A DNA stretch of 64,000 bases from Chloranthus sessilifolius (lineage: Eukaryota; Streptophyta; Magnoliopsida; Chloranthales; Chloranthaceae), in contig CM037584.1 in the NCBI GenBank assembly GCA_021018995.1, forward strand, positions 147,143,317-147,207,316. The letters run 5' to 3'. Below are positions 33,998 through 44,952 of the stretch, in pieces. The notes below the pieces were generated by a model. The model had not been told where the DNA came from, searched no databases, and was given only the letters and a program-made list of their open reading frames with translations. Numbering within the stretch: position 1 is the first letter of the stretch; each line of letters starts with the position of its first letter. The position numbers and the translations under genes were made by a program.

Positions 33998-34029
33998 ATG
34001 GTCTGTGACCATTGAAGTGGACAGATCAT
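33998..34029 (+). other. Conserved LTR hairpin, C 5' LTR copy 1
   Basis: ATGGTCTGT and ACAGATCAT pair at all nine positions (one G-T) around GACCATTGAAGTGG. It lies in the transcribed part of the LTR. Confidence 0.65.
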
Positions 34030-34106
34030 AACCTTAAGGTAAATCTAAGCTCAGGCCTCAATTGGATTCATCTGCTACAATCCATGGATTCGATAAAGTC
34101 TATAGG

Positions 34107-34138
34107 ATGGTCTGTGACCATTAAAGTGGACAGATCAT
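34107..34138 (+). other. Conserved LTR hairpin, C 5' LTR copy 2
   Basis: Same arms as copy 1, loop GACCATTAAAGTGG, 109 bases downstream. The surrounding TAGCCTTAAG is also kept in A and A2. Confidence 0.65.
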
Positions 34139-34639
34139 AGCCTTAAGACCAGGTGGATCCTATGATTTGGAGTGGAATTTATACCCTGCAGCTTTGCTTA
34201 CAGCCAGCGAGGGAATTGTGTGCTCTGAACCTCTGTAGCATGATTAATTGAATCTGATTTCAGTGAAAACCAACCTCCAAGCTACTCTTTTCCATTTTCT
34301 GCATTTTTACTCTCTTCCCCTGCAAGATCTAAGCTCCTAAACTCGATCCAAGATAGCTTATGTTTAAATTGTAGCTTAGTTTAAGTGACAACCCATTACA
34401 AACCTCTCCCCTGTCTTTTAACTAAATTAGTAATAGCTAGGGTGCCAGATCTGACACAGATCTGGAGATTTGTCATATTTCTAAATAGCCTCCCTGTGGA
34501 CATTTCCTTACTTACCATTCTTTTAAAGCTTGCTACAACAAATCCTGAATACTTGCAGGTCTGTATGAGTATGTCTGCCTAGTTTTATTGTTGATTTTAG
34601 ACCCTCATTTGAGGGAAGGCAACACAACCAACAAATTTT

Positions 34640-34657
34640 TGGTGCTGCTACCGGGGA
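34640..34657 (+). other. Element C primer binding site (tRNA-Asp type)
   Basis: TGGTGCTGCTACCGGGGA lies six bases after the LTR and resembles the complement of the tRNA-Asp 3' end, as in element A. Confidence 0.8.
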
Positions 34658-34954
34658 GGCAGTTTAGAAATTGATAGATCTAAGTTTTGATAATAGATTT
34701 ATAGTTTTTATTTGATTTTAGTAACTGCATTTGTAAGTTGGGTTGCTTTTCAGTAGTTTGTGTGCAGTTCATCAGATCTAAGGTTACCAGTGAGAGGAGA
34801 ATCATGCTGGAGACTGCTCTATAGTTTGCATCCCTCTACTCCCCTGTTATTTTTCAGATCTGTTGATAATTTTTGTTAGAATAGTTAGAAATTTTGGTTG
34901 ATTCTATTTGTTGTGTGTTTGGATTTGTTTTGCATTCAAAATCTGAGTGTTGTA

Positions 34955-36540
34955 TGTTTGGTAGGAGAACTCTGCAACCTTAGTTTATTCCACTAAATCC
35001 AGAGGTTGAAAGACTTCTCAGATCCAGAGCAACTACACCCACTTATGTTGTATTTGATTCTGTAGAAATGGGTGAGCAACAGTAGCCGAGAACCCTTAAG
35101 GAGTTTAATGCACCAGGGATCTACAATTCCCCCTTCTGCATTCAATTCCCAGCTGCTCAGGGAAACTATGAGATAAAATCATCCATCATTCAAATGCTGC
35201 CTTCATTTCATGGCTTGACCAAAGAAGACCCCTATAAGCACATTAATGAGTTCTTGGGACTGTGCACTACATTTAATATCACAGGTTTGGGGGAGGAGAC
35301 CACCAGGATTAGACTCTTTCCTTTTTCATTAAAGGATAAAGCCAGGACCTGGTTGTCCCTGCTTCCACCTAACAGTATTAAGTCCTGGAGTGATCTCCAA
35401 TGTTAGTTTCTGACCAAATTTTTTCCTATGTCAAAGACCAGCCAGTTGAGGAAGGGTATCATCTCTTTTACCCAAGATTTAACTGAAGACTTTCATCAAT
35501 CCTGGGAGAGATTTAAGGAACTCCTCAAGAAATGCCCCCACCATCAAATCCCTGAATGACAATTGGTTCAAAACTTTTATCAGGGAATTGATGCTAAAAG
35601 TAGAGATATGATAGATGCCTCCTGTGGTGGCACCTATCTCCATAAAACTGCTGAGGAGGTGTGGGAGCTCTTTGACATCATCAGTGAGAACTCTATGCAA
35701 AGGGAAACCTTAGCAAGAGATCTAGAGCCTCCTAAATTGATGAAAGAGAACACCTCAAGGGGAAAGATATATGAAGTGAGTGTGCCAAGTGAGTTGGAAA
35801 GGAAAGTGGACAGCTTAACTATGAAATTTGATAGGCTGATGGGAGCAATGTAGTCACCTGTGACTGCTAGAGTGGAGGAGGCATGTGCCATATGTCAGTC
35901 CCCTGCTCATCCCATGGAAGAATGCCCATTTGCTGATCAATTTCCTGATTTTATAACAGAGCATGTGGCTGCAGCTTAGTCTTATGGGCAGCAGCCTGCT
36001 GCTGGGTATCAATGGAGGAACCACCCCAATCTGAGGTGGAGACAAGATGAATAACCCAGCCAGCAGCAGCAGCCCCAACAGCCCATGCCCTATAGAAATG
36101 CTCAGCCCTATCGAGAAGGTTATGCCCCAAGGCCTCAGTATCAGCAACCCATGGCCCAACATGTAGCTCCTCCTATGCAGCAAGCTGCACCCACTCCAAC
36201 TATGAGAACACCATCCTTTGAGGAACAAGTTCTATCTTTATTATAGAGCTTGAACACCTTGACCCAAACTGTGCACTCTCACAACTAGAGCATCAAAAAG
36301 ATAGAGGATCAACTTGGTCAGCTGTCTGATGCTCTGACTAAGAGAGAGGGAGGAAGGTTGCTAGCCAACCACAGGACAATCCACAAAGGCAGTTTGTAGT
36401 GGGTAAAGTTTCCTCCACTTATGAGGAAGCTAAATCTGTTACAACTTTGAGAAGTGGTAAGTTAGTTGACAACCAAGTAGGCTGTGAGCCTGTGAGGCAC
36501 TTGGAGGTAGAAAATGAAGTAATTTCTACCAACACACAAT
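34955..36540 (+). pseudogene. Element C gag region
   Basis: Athila-like Gag. After a short basic start comes the segment on MLPSFHGLTKEDPYKHINEF (about 35190), then FPFSLKDKARTWLSLLPPNS and DASCGGTYLHKTAEEVWELF (about 35610). A cysteine/histidine segment (ACAICQSPAHPMEECP, about 35880) follows, then a Gln/Pro-rich stretch (36000-36200) and a C-terminal coiled coil (IKKIEDQLGQLSDALTKREG). It matches the gag of A part for part. Confidence 0.85.
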
Positions 36541-36551
36541 AAAGACCACCA

Positions 36552-37640
36552 ATGGTGGACTTGCAGGAACAATCAGCTATGAATAAAGAGGATAATGATG
36601 ATCCTCAAGAAAAGAAAAAACTCAAAAAGAAAGAGACCCCATTGGCTAAGGCTGCAAGTGAGGGAGCAATCCCACACTTGCCATTTCCTAAGGCACTACA
36701 GGCACCTTCCCATTTTGATAAAGGGCAAGGAAAAATTGAAGAAATGATGGAGACTTTCAAGCAAGTAAAGATCAATCTGCCTTTACTTGATGCCATTAAG
36801 CAAGTCTCAGCCTATGCCAAATTCTTAAAAGGCCTGTACACCCATAAAAGACAATCTAGGATACACCTATCCAAGAAAGTTTTTTCAGCCGAAAAAGTTA
36901 AGCATGTCCTGTCCATTACAACTCCCTGCAAACTTCAAGACCATGGACTCCCCACAATCCCCTGCATCATTGGGGATCATACCATTGACAAAGCCCTATT
37001 AGATCTGGGAGCCAGTGTAAATTTGCTTTCATATTCAGTATATGAGAAGCTGGGTTTAGGCAAATTAAAGCCCACACATGTTGTTCTACAACTGGCTAAC
37101 AGATCTGAAAGGAAACCTATGGGAATAATCGAGGATGTTTTGGTTGGAGTTAACAAATTCTTTTATCCTGCTGACTTTTTGGTGCTGGATATGGAACCAG
37201 GTAGGAATGCCACCTCCATACCTGTGATCCTAGGCAGACCCTTTTTGGCCACAGCTAATGCTTGCATTCAATGCAGGTATGAAATAATGGAAGTGTCATT
37301 TGAATATATGAAGGTCAAATTAAATGTATACAACGTAGCCAATCAACCTCATCCTGATGAGGATTGTTTTTCTCTAGATGTAATAGATGAGGTTGTGCAA
37401 GAAAATGTGAATATGCTGCTGCATGGTAAGGAATGGTCTAATGAGCTAGCTGAAGTATGGAAGGAACCAGAGGTAGAAAAAACTCTCACCTCTGAAATTG
37501 AGCATGTGCAACTTGTCTCTTCTAGAACAGAACCAGCAAAGCTCTATCCATGGAAGCTTGCTTTGTTGCCTCTTCCACCCCCCTCCAAGACACCCCTATT
37601 GCCCTCCCTCATCAATCCCCCAGAGGTGGAGTTAAAGTAA
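36552..37640 (+). CDS. Element C protease region
   Basis: An open stretch of 362 codons joining the gag end to the aspartic protease. The N-terminal third is charged and lysine-rich. The conserved Athila segment LPFPKALQAPSHFDK and the FKQVKINLPLLDAIKQV helix follow (residues about 45-85). The protease has CIIGDHTIDKALLDLGASVN (about residue 135-155), with VILGRPFLATANA near residue 225. The protease would cut the Gag-Pol precursor. RT follows closely downstream. Confidence 0.85.
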   Translation: MVDLQEQSAMNKEDNDDPQEKKKLKKKETPLAKAASEGAIPHLPFPKALQAPSHFDKGQGKIEEMMETFKQVKINLPLLDAIKQVSAYAKFLKGLYTHKRQSRIHLSKKVFSAEKVKHVLSITTPCKLQDHGLPTIPCIIGDHTIDKALLDLGASVNLLSYSVYEKLGLGKLKPTHVVLQLANRSERKPMGIIEDVLVGVNKFFYPADFLVLDMEPGRNATSIPVILGRPFLATANACIQCRYEIMEVSFEYMKVKLNVYNVANQPHPDEDCFSLDVIDEVVQENVNMLLHGKEWSNELAEVWKEPEVEKTLTSEIEHVQLVSSRTEPAKLYPWKLALLPLPPPSKTPLLPSLINPPEVELK

Positions 37641-37652
37641 CTCCCAAAAGCT

Positions 37653-38768
37653 TTGAAATATGCCTTTTTAGGAGACAACAACAAATTACCTGTGATAATT
37701 TCTTCTTCCCTCACCATTGAGCAGGAAAGAGAACTACTTGGGGTGCTAAAAAGGCATAGGAGGGTAATAGGATGGACCATTGCAGACTTAGGGGGGGTTA
37801 ATCCTGCTGTGTGCATTCATAAGATTCATCTTGAGGAAGATGCCAAACCTTCTCGAGAGATGCAAAGGAAACTCAACCCGCACATGCAGGAAGTTGTGAT
37901 GAAGGAGGTAGTCAAACTCCTCGATGCTGGCATCATATACCCTATCTCGGATTCCCAATGGGCGGCACCTACCCAGGTAGTACCCAAGAAATCTGGCATC
38001 ACAGTTGTTGAAGCAGATTCAGGAGAGATGATTCCAACCAGACAAACCACAGGTTGGAGAGTATGCATAGATTATAGAAAGCTCAATGAAAAAACCAGCA
38101 AGGACCACTTCCCATTGCCCTTCATAGACCAAATTTTGGACAAGCTGACAGGCAAGGCATATTACTGTTTCCTTGATAGATATTCAGGGTACAATCAAAT
38201 CCCTGTCTACCCCCAAGACCAAGAAAAAACTACATTCACTTGCCCATTTGGGACCTTTGCATACAGGAGGATGCCATTTGGGCTGTGCAATGCACCTGCC
38301 ACTTTCCAAAGATGCATGTATACCATTTTTTCTGACATGATTGACAAGTTTTTGGAGATCTTCATGGATAATTTCTCCATTTATGGAGATGATTTTAGCC
38401 AATGCCTGCACAATCTCAGTTATGTGCTGCAGAAGTGTGAGGAGACCAACCTGGTCCTAAGTTGGGAAAAGAGTCATTTTATGGTGACTCAAGGCACTGT
38501 CCTCGGACATGTGGTCTCCCATAAGGGAATAGAGGTTGATCAGGCTAAGATTGACTTAATTTCCCATTTGCCCCCTCCCAAAACTGTCAAACAAGTCAGG
38601 TCTTTCCTGGGCCATGCTGGGTTTTATAGGAGATTCATTAAGGACTTCAACAAAATCACCAAACCTCTGTGCCACCTGTTGTGCCAAGAGGTACCCTTTG
38701 AGTTCAATGATGACTGCATGACTGCTGAAAACTTGCTTGACTACAGCTCCTATTCTACAAGCCCTTGA
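37653..38768 (+). CDS. Element C reverse transcriptase
   Basis: An open stretch of 371 codons. It has the linker [19 protein letters not shown], typical of Athila, then [21 protein letters not shown] motifs follow in order: [56 protein letters not shown] and [17 protein letters not shown]. The connection segment is [17 protein letters not shown]. It copies element RNA into DNA in the virus-like particle. Confidence 0.88.
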   Translation: MKYAFLGDNNKLPVIISSSLTIEQERELLGVLKRHRRVIGWTIADLGGVNPAVCIHKIHLEEDAKPSREMQRKLNPHMQEVVMKEVVKLLDAGIIYPISDSQWAAPTQVVPKKSGITVVEADSGEMIPTRQTTGWRVCIDYRKLNEKTSKDHFPLPFIDQILDKLTGKAYYCFLDRYSGYNQIPVYPQDQEKTTFTCPFGTFAYRRMPFGLCNAPATFQRCMYTIFSDMIDKFLEIFMDNFSIYGDDFSQCLHNLSYVLQKCEETNLVLSWEKSHFMVTQGTVLGHVVSHKGIEVDQAKIDLISHLPPPKTVKQVRSFLGHAGFYRRFIKDFNKITKPLCHLLCQEVPFEFNDDCMTAENLLDYSSYSTSP

Positions 38769-39477
38769 TTTCTCCTTACCATTTGAGCTGATGTGTGATG
38801 CATCAGACTTTGCCATGGGGGCTGTTTTAGAACAAAGAAGAGACAAGGCACCATGTGTGGTGGCGTATGCTAGTAAATTAATGGTTGATGCTCAATTGAA
38901 TTACACCACGACTGAGAAGGAGCTGTTAGCCATTGTCTTTGCTTTAGAAAAATTCAGATCTTATGTGTTGGGCTCTAAAATCACTGTGTTCACTGACCAC
39001 TCAGCCTTGAAATACCTCTTGTCTAAGAAGGAAGCCAAAACAAGATTAATCAGATGGATTCTCCTTTTACAGGAATTCTATTTGGAGATTAAAGACAAGA
39101 AGGGAGTGGAGAATGTGGTTGCTGATCATCTGTCAAGGATCCAAGTTGCAGAAACAGAGAGCCTGCCCATCAATGATTCTTTTCCAGATAAGCAGCTGTT
39201 TGCTGTGGAGATCAGTATGCGCTGGTTTGCTAATATCGTGAACTACCTTGCTGTGAAAAGGATCCCTCCACATTGGAACAAGAATGATAGAAACTTGTTT
39301 TTCTCCCAGATCAGACACTATATATGGGAGGATCCTTATCTTTTTAAGCATTGTTCAGACCAAGTAATTAGAAGATGTGTATCAAAAATAGAGTTCCACC
39401 ACATTTTAACCATGAGTCATGAACATGCTTGTGGGGGCCACTTCAGTGGTAACAAGACTGCTGTGAAGGTGCTTTAG
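38737..39477 (+). CDS. Element C RNase H and integrase zinc-binding region
   Basis: RNase H begins with [20 protein letters not shown] and has [39 protein letters not shown] and [10 protein letters not shown]. From about codon 190 the integrase N-terminal zinc-binding part appears ([20 protein letters not shown]). RNase H removes RNA from the hybrid during replication. The stretch partly overlaps the RT stretch before it. Confidence 0.85.
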   Translation: MTTAPILQALDFSLPFELMCDASDFAMGAVLEQRRDKAPCVVAYASKLMVDAQLNYTTTEKELLAIVFALEKFRSYVLGSKITVFTDHSALKYLLSKKEAKTRLIRWILLLQEFYLEIKDKKGVENVVADHLSRIQVAETESLPINDSFPDKQLFAVEISMRWFANIVNYLAVKRIPPHWNKNDRNLFFSQIRHYIWEDPYLFKHCSDQVIRRCVSKIEFHHILTMSHEHACGGHFSGNKTAVKVL

Positions 39478-40510
39478 AGTGGTTTCTATTGGCCTACTCA
39501 GTTCAAAGATGCCCGACAACATTGCAAAGCTTGTCCTCGATGCCTACAGATGGGAAGTATTACTAAGAGAAATTCCATGCCTTTGCAGCCCATACTTGTG
39601 GTCGAATTGTTTGATGTCTGGGGTATTGACTTTATGGGACCATTTTCCCCCTCCTGTGGATATAATTTTATCCTTGTAGCTGTGGACTACGTGTCCAAAT
39701 GGGTAGAATCCATAGCTACAAGGACAAGCGACCACAAAGTTGTCATTAAATTCTTCAAAGACAACATCTTCTCCAGGTTTGGCATCCCCAAAGCCATCAT
39801 TAGCGATGGGGAAAGGCACTTCTGTAATAAACCTTTTGATAAGTTGCTGGAAAAGTACTCTGTGATCCACAGGGTAGCCACTCCCTACCACCCACAAACC
39901 AGTGGGCAAGTAGAGATTTCCAATAGGGAAATCAAACACATTTTAGAGAAGATTGTGAGAAGTGATAGGAGGGACTGGTCCATGAAATTGACAGATGCCT
40001 TATGGGCTTATAGGACTGCCTATAAGACCCTCATAGGTATGTCCCCATTCAGACTAGTTTATGGCAAGGCATGCCATTTGCCTGTTGAATTGGAACACAA
40101 AGCATACTGGGCTATTAAAGCAATAAATTCTGATTTCAGCTCTGCTGGTATACACAGGAAACTGCAGTTAGCTGAGCTGGATGAGCTCAGATTGGAAGCA
40201 TACGCCAATGCTTAGACCTACAAAGAGAAGACCAAAGCCTTCCACGACAGACATTTGCTACGGAAAGAATTCAAACCCAATGATAAGGTGTGGATGTTCA
40301 ATTCTAGATTAAAATTCTTTTCAGGAAAGTTGCAATCCAAATGGGATGGACCCTTCATAGTTGTACATGTTTCCCCATCTGGAGCTGTTGAAGTCAGGGA
40401 CCCTACAGATGGTAGAGTCATGAAGGTCAATGGCTAGAGGCTCAAATTGTGTGTGGACAAGATTTATGAGCCTGAGGAGAGCATTGATCTTCAAGACCCT
40501 CCAGGTTAAT
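39478..40510 (+). pseudogene. Element C integrase catalytic and C-terminal region
   Basis: The core has [42 protein letters not shown] and [20 protein letters not shown]. The C-terminal part has [20 protein letters not shown] and [14 protein letters not shown], wording specific to Athila/Tat integrases. The basic end FKPNDKVWMFNSRLKFFSGK (about 40265-40325) precedes the close of pol. Broken by a few changes. Confidence 0.85.
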
Positions 40511-40644
40511 AGCTGATTTTGGCTTGTATCATATGTAAAATATGTGATTTATTTGTATTAATAAAGTGACGGCTGGCTTAGCAGGAAAATTTTCAGGGTG
40601 CTGAGACTGAGCACTACACTCAAATATCCAACTTTTGGCTTTTA

Positions 40645-40985
40645 GAATCCTTCGATAAGACGGTTGATGATTTCGATAGGATTCTGGACGTTTTCGAGGG
40701 GCACTGAGCCTTGACGATAGGTGAAACCAACCCCTCGATAGGTTAAATAGGGCAACAGAAACTTTTCGATAGGTTATGGGTACCTATCGGAACCTATCGA
40801 AATGACGAATCGCGTCGAATTCCAACCTATCGAAAGGAAGGTTCCACCTGTCGAGATCCTATCGAATTATACCTTTTGTAAGCTTTGACTGCCAAGTCTT
40901 CGATAGGATACATTGACCTATCGCCACCATTTTCGTCATCCTATCGAAATTGTTTTTCACACCCATATCGATAAGGTAGTCTTGT
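40645..40985 (+). promoter_or_regulatory. Element C internal CCTATCGAA word cluster before ORF3
   Basis: About 14 matches or near-matches to CCTATCGAA/TTCGATAGG in 340 bases, directly after pol. It is the same word as in the C LTR, but the bases between words differ from the LTR, so this is not simply a copied LTR piece. A TATA-like TTAAATATT lies at 41165-41173. Confidence 0.75.
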
Positions 40986-41164
40986 CCTGTGCACTTCCTG
41001 AATACCTAACCCTCTCTCAGTGCTTAGTCCATCATGCAGTCTACGCTTCATTTCCCACACAACGGCCACCACTCCATGTATTCCCGCCCTTCATTTTCAA
41101 TTCTCAAGCCTAGAAGAATGCGCCACTTTTATTGCATCGTTTCATATTCCAACGCCCATGCTCC

Positions 41165-41173
41165 TTAAATATT
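41165..41173 (+). promoter_or_regulatory. Element C internal TATA-like box
   Basis: CCTTAAATATTGG lies 65 bases before the ORF3 start, in the same order (words, box, frame) as in A and B. Confidence 0.4.
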
Positions 41174-41237
41174 GGCTTCGTCCAGTCCTTACACATCCAT
41201 TCCCCCCTAACCTGTCCAGCTCTTCCAGCCCACACTC

Positions 41238-41534
41238 ATGGCAGATGACAAACCTCAAGATTTACCTACCAAGTTCTTCCCAGTCTGGCCACCACCACCA
41301 CCGGTCGAGCCTGATCCTCTTCGATTTCTCTGGGACGAATATGACGAGGTACAGAGAATCCTCGCCAAGGAGAAAAAGAAAAACCTAAAGAGGGAGAAGA
41401 AGAGGCAGAAGACCGAGTCACCGGCTGTTCCCCCCCGTCATCCTCATCCTCATCCACCACCTCACCGCCAGCCCCCTGATCCCACTCTTTTTCCTTTTCT
41501 TTCCCCCTTGGCTTGCAGTTCCTCTTCCACCTGA
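41238..41534 (+). CDS. Element C short third reading frame
   Basis: A 98-codon frame beginning MADDKPQDLPTKFFPVW. It has a Pro-rich start, an acidic DEYDEVQ helix, a strongly basic run (KEKKKNLKREKKRQK) that could be a nuclear-localisation or nucleic-acid-binding segment, and a His/Pro-rich end. No membrane segment. It is much shorter than ORF3 of B, so it is either a remnant or a different small protein. Element origin is clear from position; function is unknown. Confidence 0.4.
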   Translation: MADDKPQDLPTKFFPVWPPPPPVEPDPLRFLWDEYDEVQRILAKEKKKNLKREKKRQKTESPAVPPRHPHPHPPPHRQPPDPTLFPFLSPLACSSSST

Positions 41535-41569
41535 CGCAGGCTGAGGATATCCCTGAGCCAGGGGGGACA

Positions 41570-43328
41570 TTTTTTTTCCAAAGGAGATTTTGTCCACATA
41601 TCTGTCTTCAGTAATTTGTAATAAAATGTTTTGTTCATTTCACTTATTGCTTCTCTATTTATTTCTTGTTCCATTTATTTTCTCTGGATGTCTGCACAAC
41701 TAAACCCATTCTGCTAAGAACAGTGAGGACATTGTTTAGTTTAGGTTTGGGGGTGTGGCATGGATGCCAATAAACTAGTTAATTGTAGTGCAGCCAAGTT
41801 GAAAAGGAATAATTGAAAAGAGAATGAATTCACCTCATATTTGTTGTTAAGGAAACTTAAAAACCATTTGCAACTGAAGAAAGCTAAAGTTTTAACATTT
41901 TTCATGAAGCAAATGTCAAGAATTTTTAAAGAAATTTTTTGATGTCTAGTAAACCAGAAATGAGAAGAGACTGTGAGGATACTCCCCAGAGATTTGGATG
42001 GAAGGCCATACCCAGTGAGAATTGGGCCTGAAAATTTCTTTGAAGAGTGTCTTGGCAATTTCTTCTACTTTGAGAGCTGATTGGACTTAATCTTGACCAC
42101 TAGAAGTTAGGCAAATCCAAATTGAAACAAGCTTGACTGCATTCATAACATGGAAGACATGAAGTAAGGCCATCCCTTGGACAGTTTGAGCCTAAAATTT
42201 CCTCACCTTTGAATTGCCCTTGATACACACCTTTGGAGCCTTAAAATTCCCAGTTTTTCTTTGGATGAAAAATAAGAAAATTCAAAACCCCAAAAAAAAA
42301 AGAAACCCTTTGACCTAATGCAACATAAACCTCACTCTGAGAATTCAGAAGGTAAATGAAATGGAAGAAGGTAGAGCTGGGGTATTGTTGGCTCAAAAAG
42401 AGGGAGACTCATGTGGTATTATTGTGGCCACAGCCCATAAATAAACAAAAAGAAAAAAAAAAGAGAGAGAAATAAAGAAAAAGGAAGAGAAGTCATTTCA
42501 TTTAAAGATTGGAAGGAAGAGAAGAAGTTGGCCACTTTGGCTCTGAAAATTCAAGAAGTAGATGGAATTGTGCTGAATTAAAGGAGTCTAGATCACCTCC
42601 TTACCTTTACTGATTTCTCAATTTTGAACCCTATTTACTCCTTGTGCTCTTTCACAAACCTCATCCCTAAGCCACATTACAACCCAAATCAAAAGCCCTT
42701 ACTGATCTGAAAGTGGATTGAGCCGTTATGTGGAGATGAGAATTTGCTTAATCTATGGTGTAAAGAGCTGGAAAAGTCAGAAATTCAAGCAATGCCTATG
42801 CTCCTGCTTGTAGTCCTATTTGAGAGTTGTAACTGCTCTTGAGCTGAGTGATATAATTTACCCCTCTTTTCTATACTGATGAGTGAACAGCCCTGATGAG
42901 ACTTGGGTTTGAAATCCAGTTGATGGGGGAAGTATCTGAGCAGGATCCTCAAATCGATGGTGTGTTATGCATCAAATTTTAGGAGAAATGCCTTGACACA
43001 AACTGAGTGATGATGAAGAGATTTCAGCAGACTTTCATATCTTCAAATGGATGTTTTTCTGTTGAAATTCCTTTAATGAATGGGCATGATGTGAATTTAT
43101 TTGATTTGCTTAAACTCTATTTTAACAGGTTGCACTATTATTAACTAAGTTGTATTGGAGAAGTTTGTGGGTACCTTCACTGAAAACCCTCAGGAGACTT
43201 CACTCCTCCACTAGGGATCACCTAGGGGTTTAAAAGGCTTGATGCATAGGCTAAATGCATCTGTGCTCCCTACGAAAGTGGCATTTTTAATTCATTTTAA
43301 CTCTTCTTTGCTTAGGGACTAGCAAAGC
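41570..43328 (+). other. Element C 3' non-coding region
   Basis: About 1.75 kb without a recognisable domain. It holds a polypurine-like TTAGGTTTGGGGGTGTGGCA at 41741-41760 that nearly repeats the true tract, then A-rich stretches (42290-42490) and plain AT-rich sequence. Confidence 0.55.
41741..41760 (+). other. Second polypurine-like tract, element C
   Basis: AGGTTTGGGGGTGTGGCA resembles the tract before the 3' LTR (AGGTTTGGAGGTG). It may be a central plus-strand start site or an old duplicate. Confidence 0.4.
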
Positions 43329-43343
43329 TTAGGTTTGGAGGTG
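43329..43343 (+). other. Element C polypurine tract
   Basis: TTAGGTTTGGAGGTG directly precedes the 3' LTR start TGTCAAGTGG. Confidence 0.8.
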
Positions 43344-44811
43344 TGTCAAGTGGTGAAAAATGCCACTTTTCACCCTTTAACCTGACCATTGACAGACCTG
43401 TGAGCACACTAATAAGCCTCTGTTGAGTGTCTTTTATAGATAGCAGTTAAAGCTGGTAATAATGCAAAAAACTACTTAAGAATGCCTACAAAGAAGTCAT
43501 CTCTCAGCACTATGCAGACCCAGCAACAGCACACCAGAGGGCAGCACATCACTAAGCCCTTGGAATGCGTGGCTGCAGCAGAACAAAGGAAAGGAAGTGA
43601 AGACAGGTCTTAAAACAACTTATCGAAAGGGCATCTGGAAGACTTCGATAGGAGCTGAAGGATAAAAGAGAAGAATTCATGAAATTAGAGAAGGGCTCGA
43701 TAGGAATTGAAGGCAGAAAGAGGAAGACATGTGCTGAAGTGAGGGATTCGACAGGATCCCTGAACCTATCGAGCAGATGAATGAAAGGGAAAGCCCATCC
43801 TATCAAAAACCTGCTTGAAGAGTTAAAGGAACCTATCGAATGGTTTCTTGAACCTATCGAGATGAGAATATTAGAATATAACCTATCGAAGGGTGATTGA
43901 GCCTTTTGATAAGACTGAAAGCAAACCTATCGAAATGGTGAAATGAAGAGCAGAACCTATCGAAGAGCTTTTCCAACTTGTCGAATACTCCAAACCAAGG
44001 ATTGAGAAGGCTGGAACTACAAGCGAAGATTCATCCTATCAAAACCTATCGAACATATATGAGAACCTAGCGAAAGGACCAAAATGCTTGATTCAAACTT
44101 ATTGAAATTGTGTGCAGAACTTCTCAGAAATTCAGTTGAGCACACGCTGTACTTCAGTGACCCGCTGCACGTAATCTGAGGCACTTGATGACCGACACGA
44201 CGGTTCCAGAAGATGCCCTAGAAAGCCCTAACCGACCCATGTGCTTTAACAGAACTCTAACAAACTCTGACGACCTTCTAGAAGGGATTTTTGGCGGGAA
44301 AAATAGAGGAGAAAGCTATATATAGAGATCCCCAATTGCTATTGGGGGGATCGAGATCTGAGCCAAAATTATGGAGATTAGCGCCTGCAGAGCAATTCCA
44401 TTTCCCTCCTTTAGCCCAACCATGATTGGCTAAATCCCTTGGAGTAGCGAGGAACGAAGTTAGATCTGTAATTGAGTGAGGTTAAGAGTGCTATTGTACG
44501 TTCCTAGCCACACAGACTATAGATCTGAGAGTATTTCCATTGTAAAGTGACCTTGTTTGCAATGATAATGCTATTTTTAATACTTTAATTAGATTTAAAC
44601 TTCCTTTGGTTCTATTTGGTGATCGATCGGATTTGTGTAGAAGAGTTGTAGATCAGCTCACCCACTTAACTGGTAGACCTCTTGGATACCATATGATCTC
44701 CCTGGATCTAATGCTCCTGTGATTCCTTGAGTCAGTGACCTAAGAATTGCAGCATCTGTAGTGATTTTAATTGTTCTAATTGAGGCTCTGACTTTGTAGG
44801 AGATCTCTAGG

Positions 44812-44843
44812 ATGGTCTGTGACCATTGAAGTGGACAGATCAT
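44812..44843 (+). other. Conserved LTR hairpin, C 3' LTR copy 1
   Basis: Arms ATGGTCTGT and ACAGATCAT, loop GACCATTGAAGTGG, identical to the 5' LTR copy. Confidence 0.6.
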
Positions 44844-44920
44844 AACCTTAAGGTAAATCTAAGCTCAGGCCTCAATTGGATTCATCTACTACAATCCATG
44901 GATTCGATAAAGTCTATAGG

Positions 44921-44952
44921 ATGGTCTGTGACCATTAAAGTGGACAGATCAT
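44921..44952 (+). other. Conserved LTR hairpin, C 3' LTR copy 2
   Basis: Arms as above, loop GACCATTAAAGTGG, identical to the 5' LTR copy. Confidence 0.6.

Larger units (their letters stand above)
32510..34633 (+). repeat. Element C 5' LTR
   Basis: 2,124 bases, TGTTAAGTGG to CCAACA. Promoter half with CCTATCGAA words (32783-33295), TATA box (33502-33511), transcribed half with two copies of the conserved hairpin. Confidence 0.92.

Noticed and set aside
34640-34657. tRNA gene fragments at primer sites
   Set aside because: They are short complements of tRNA 3' ends next to LTRs, with no cloverleaf around them.
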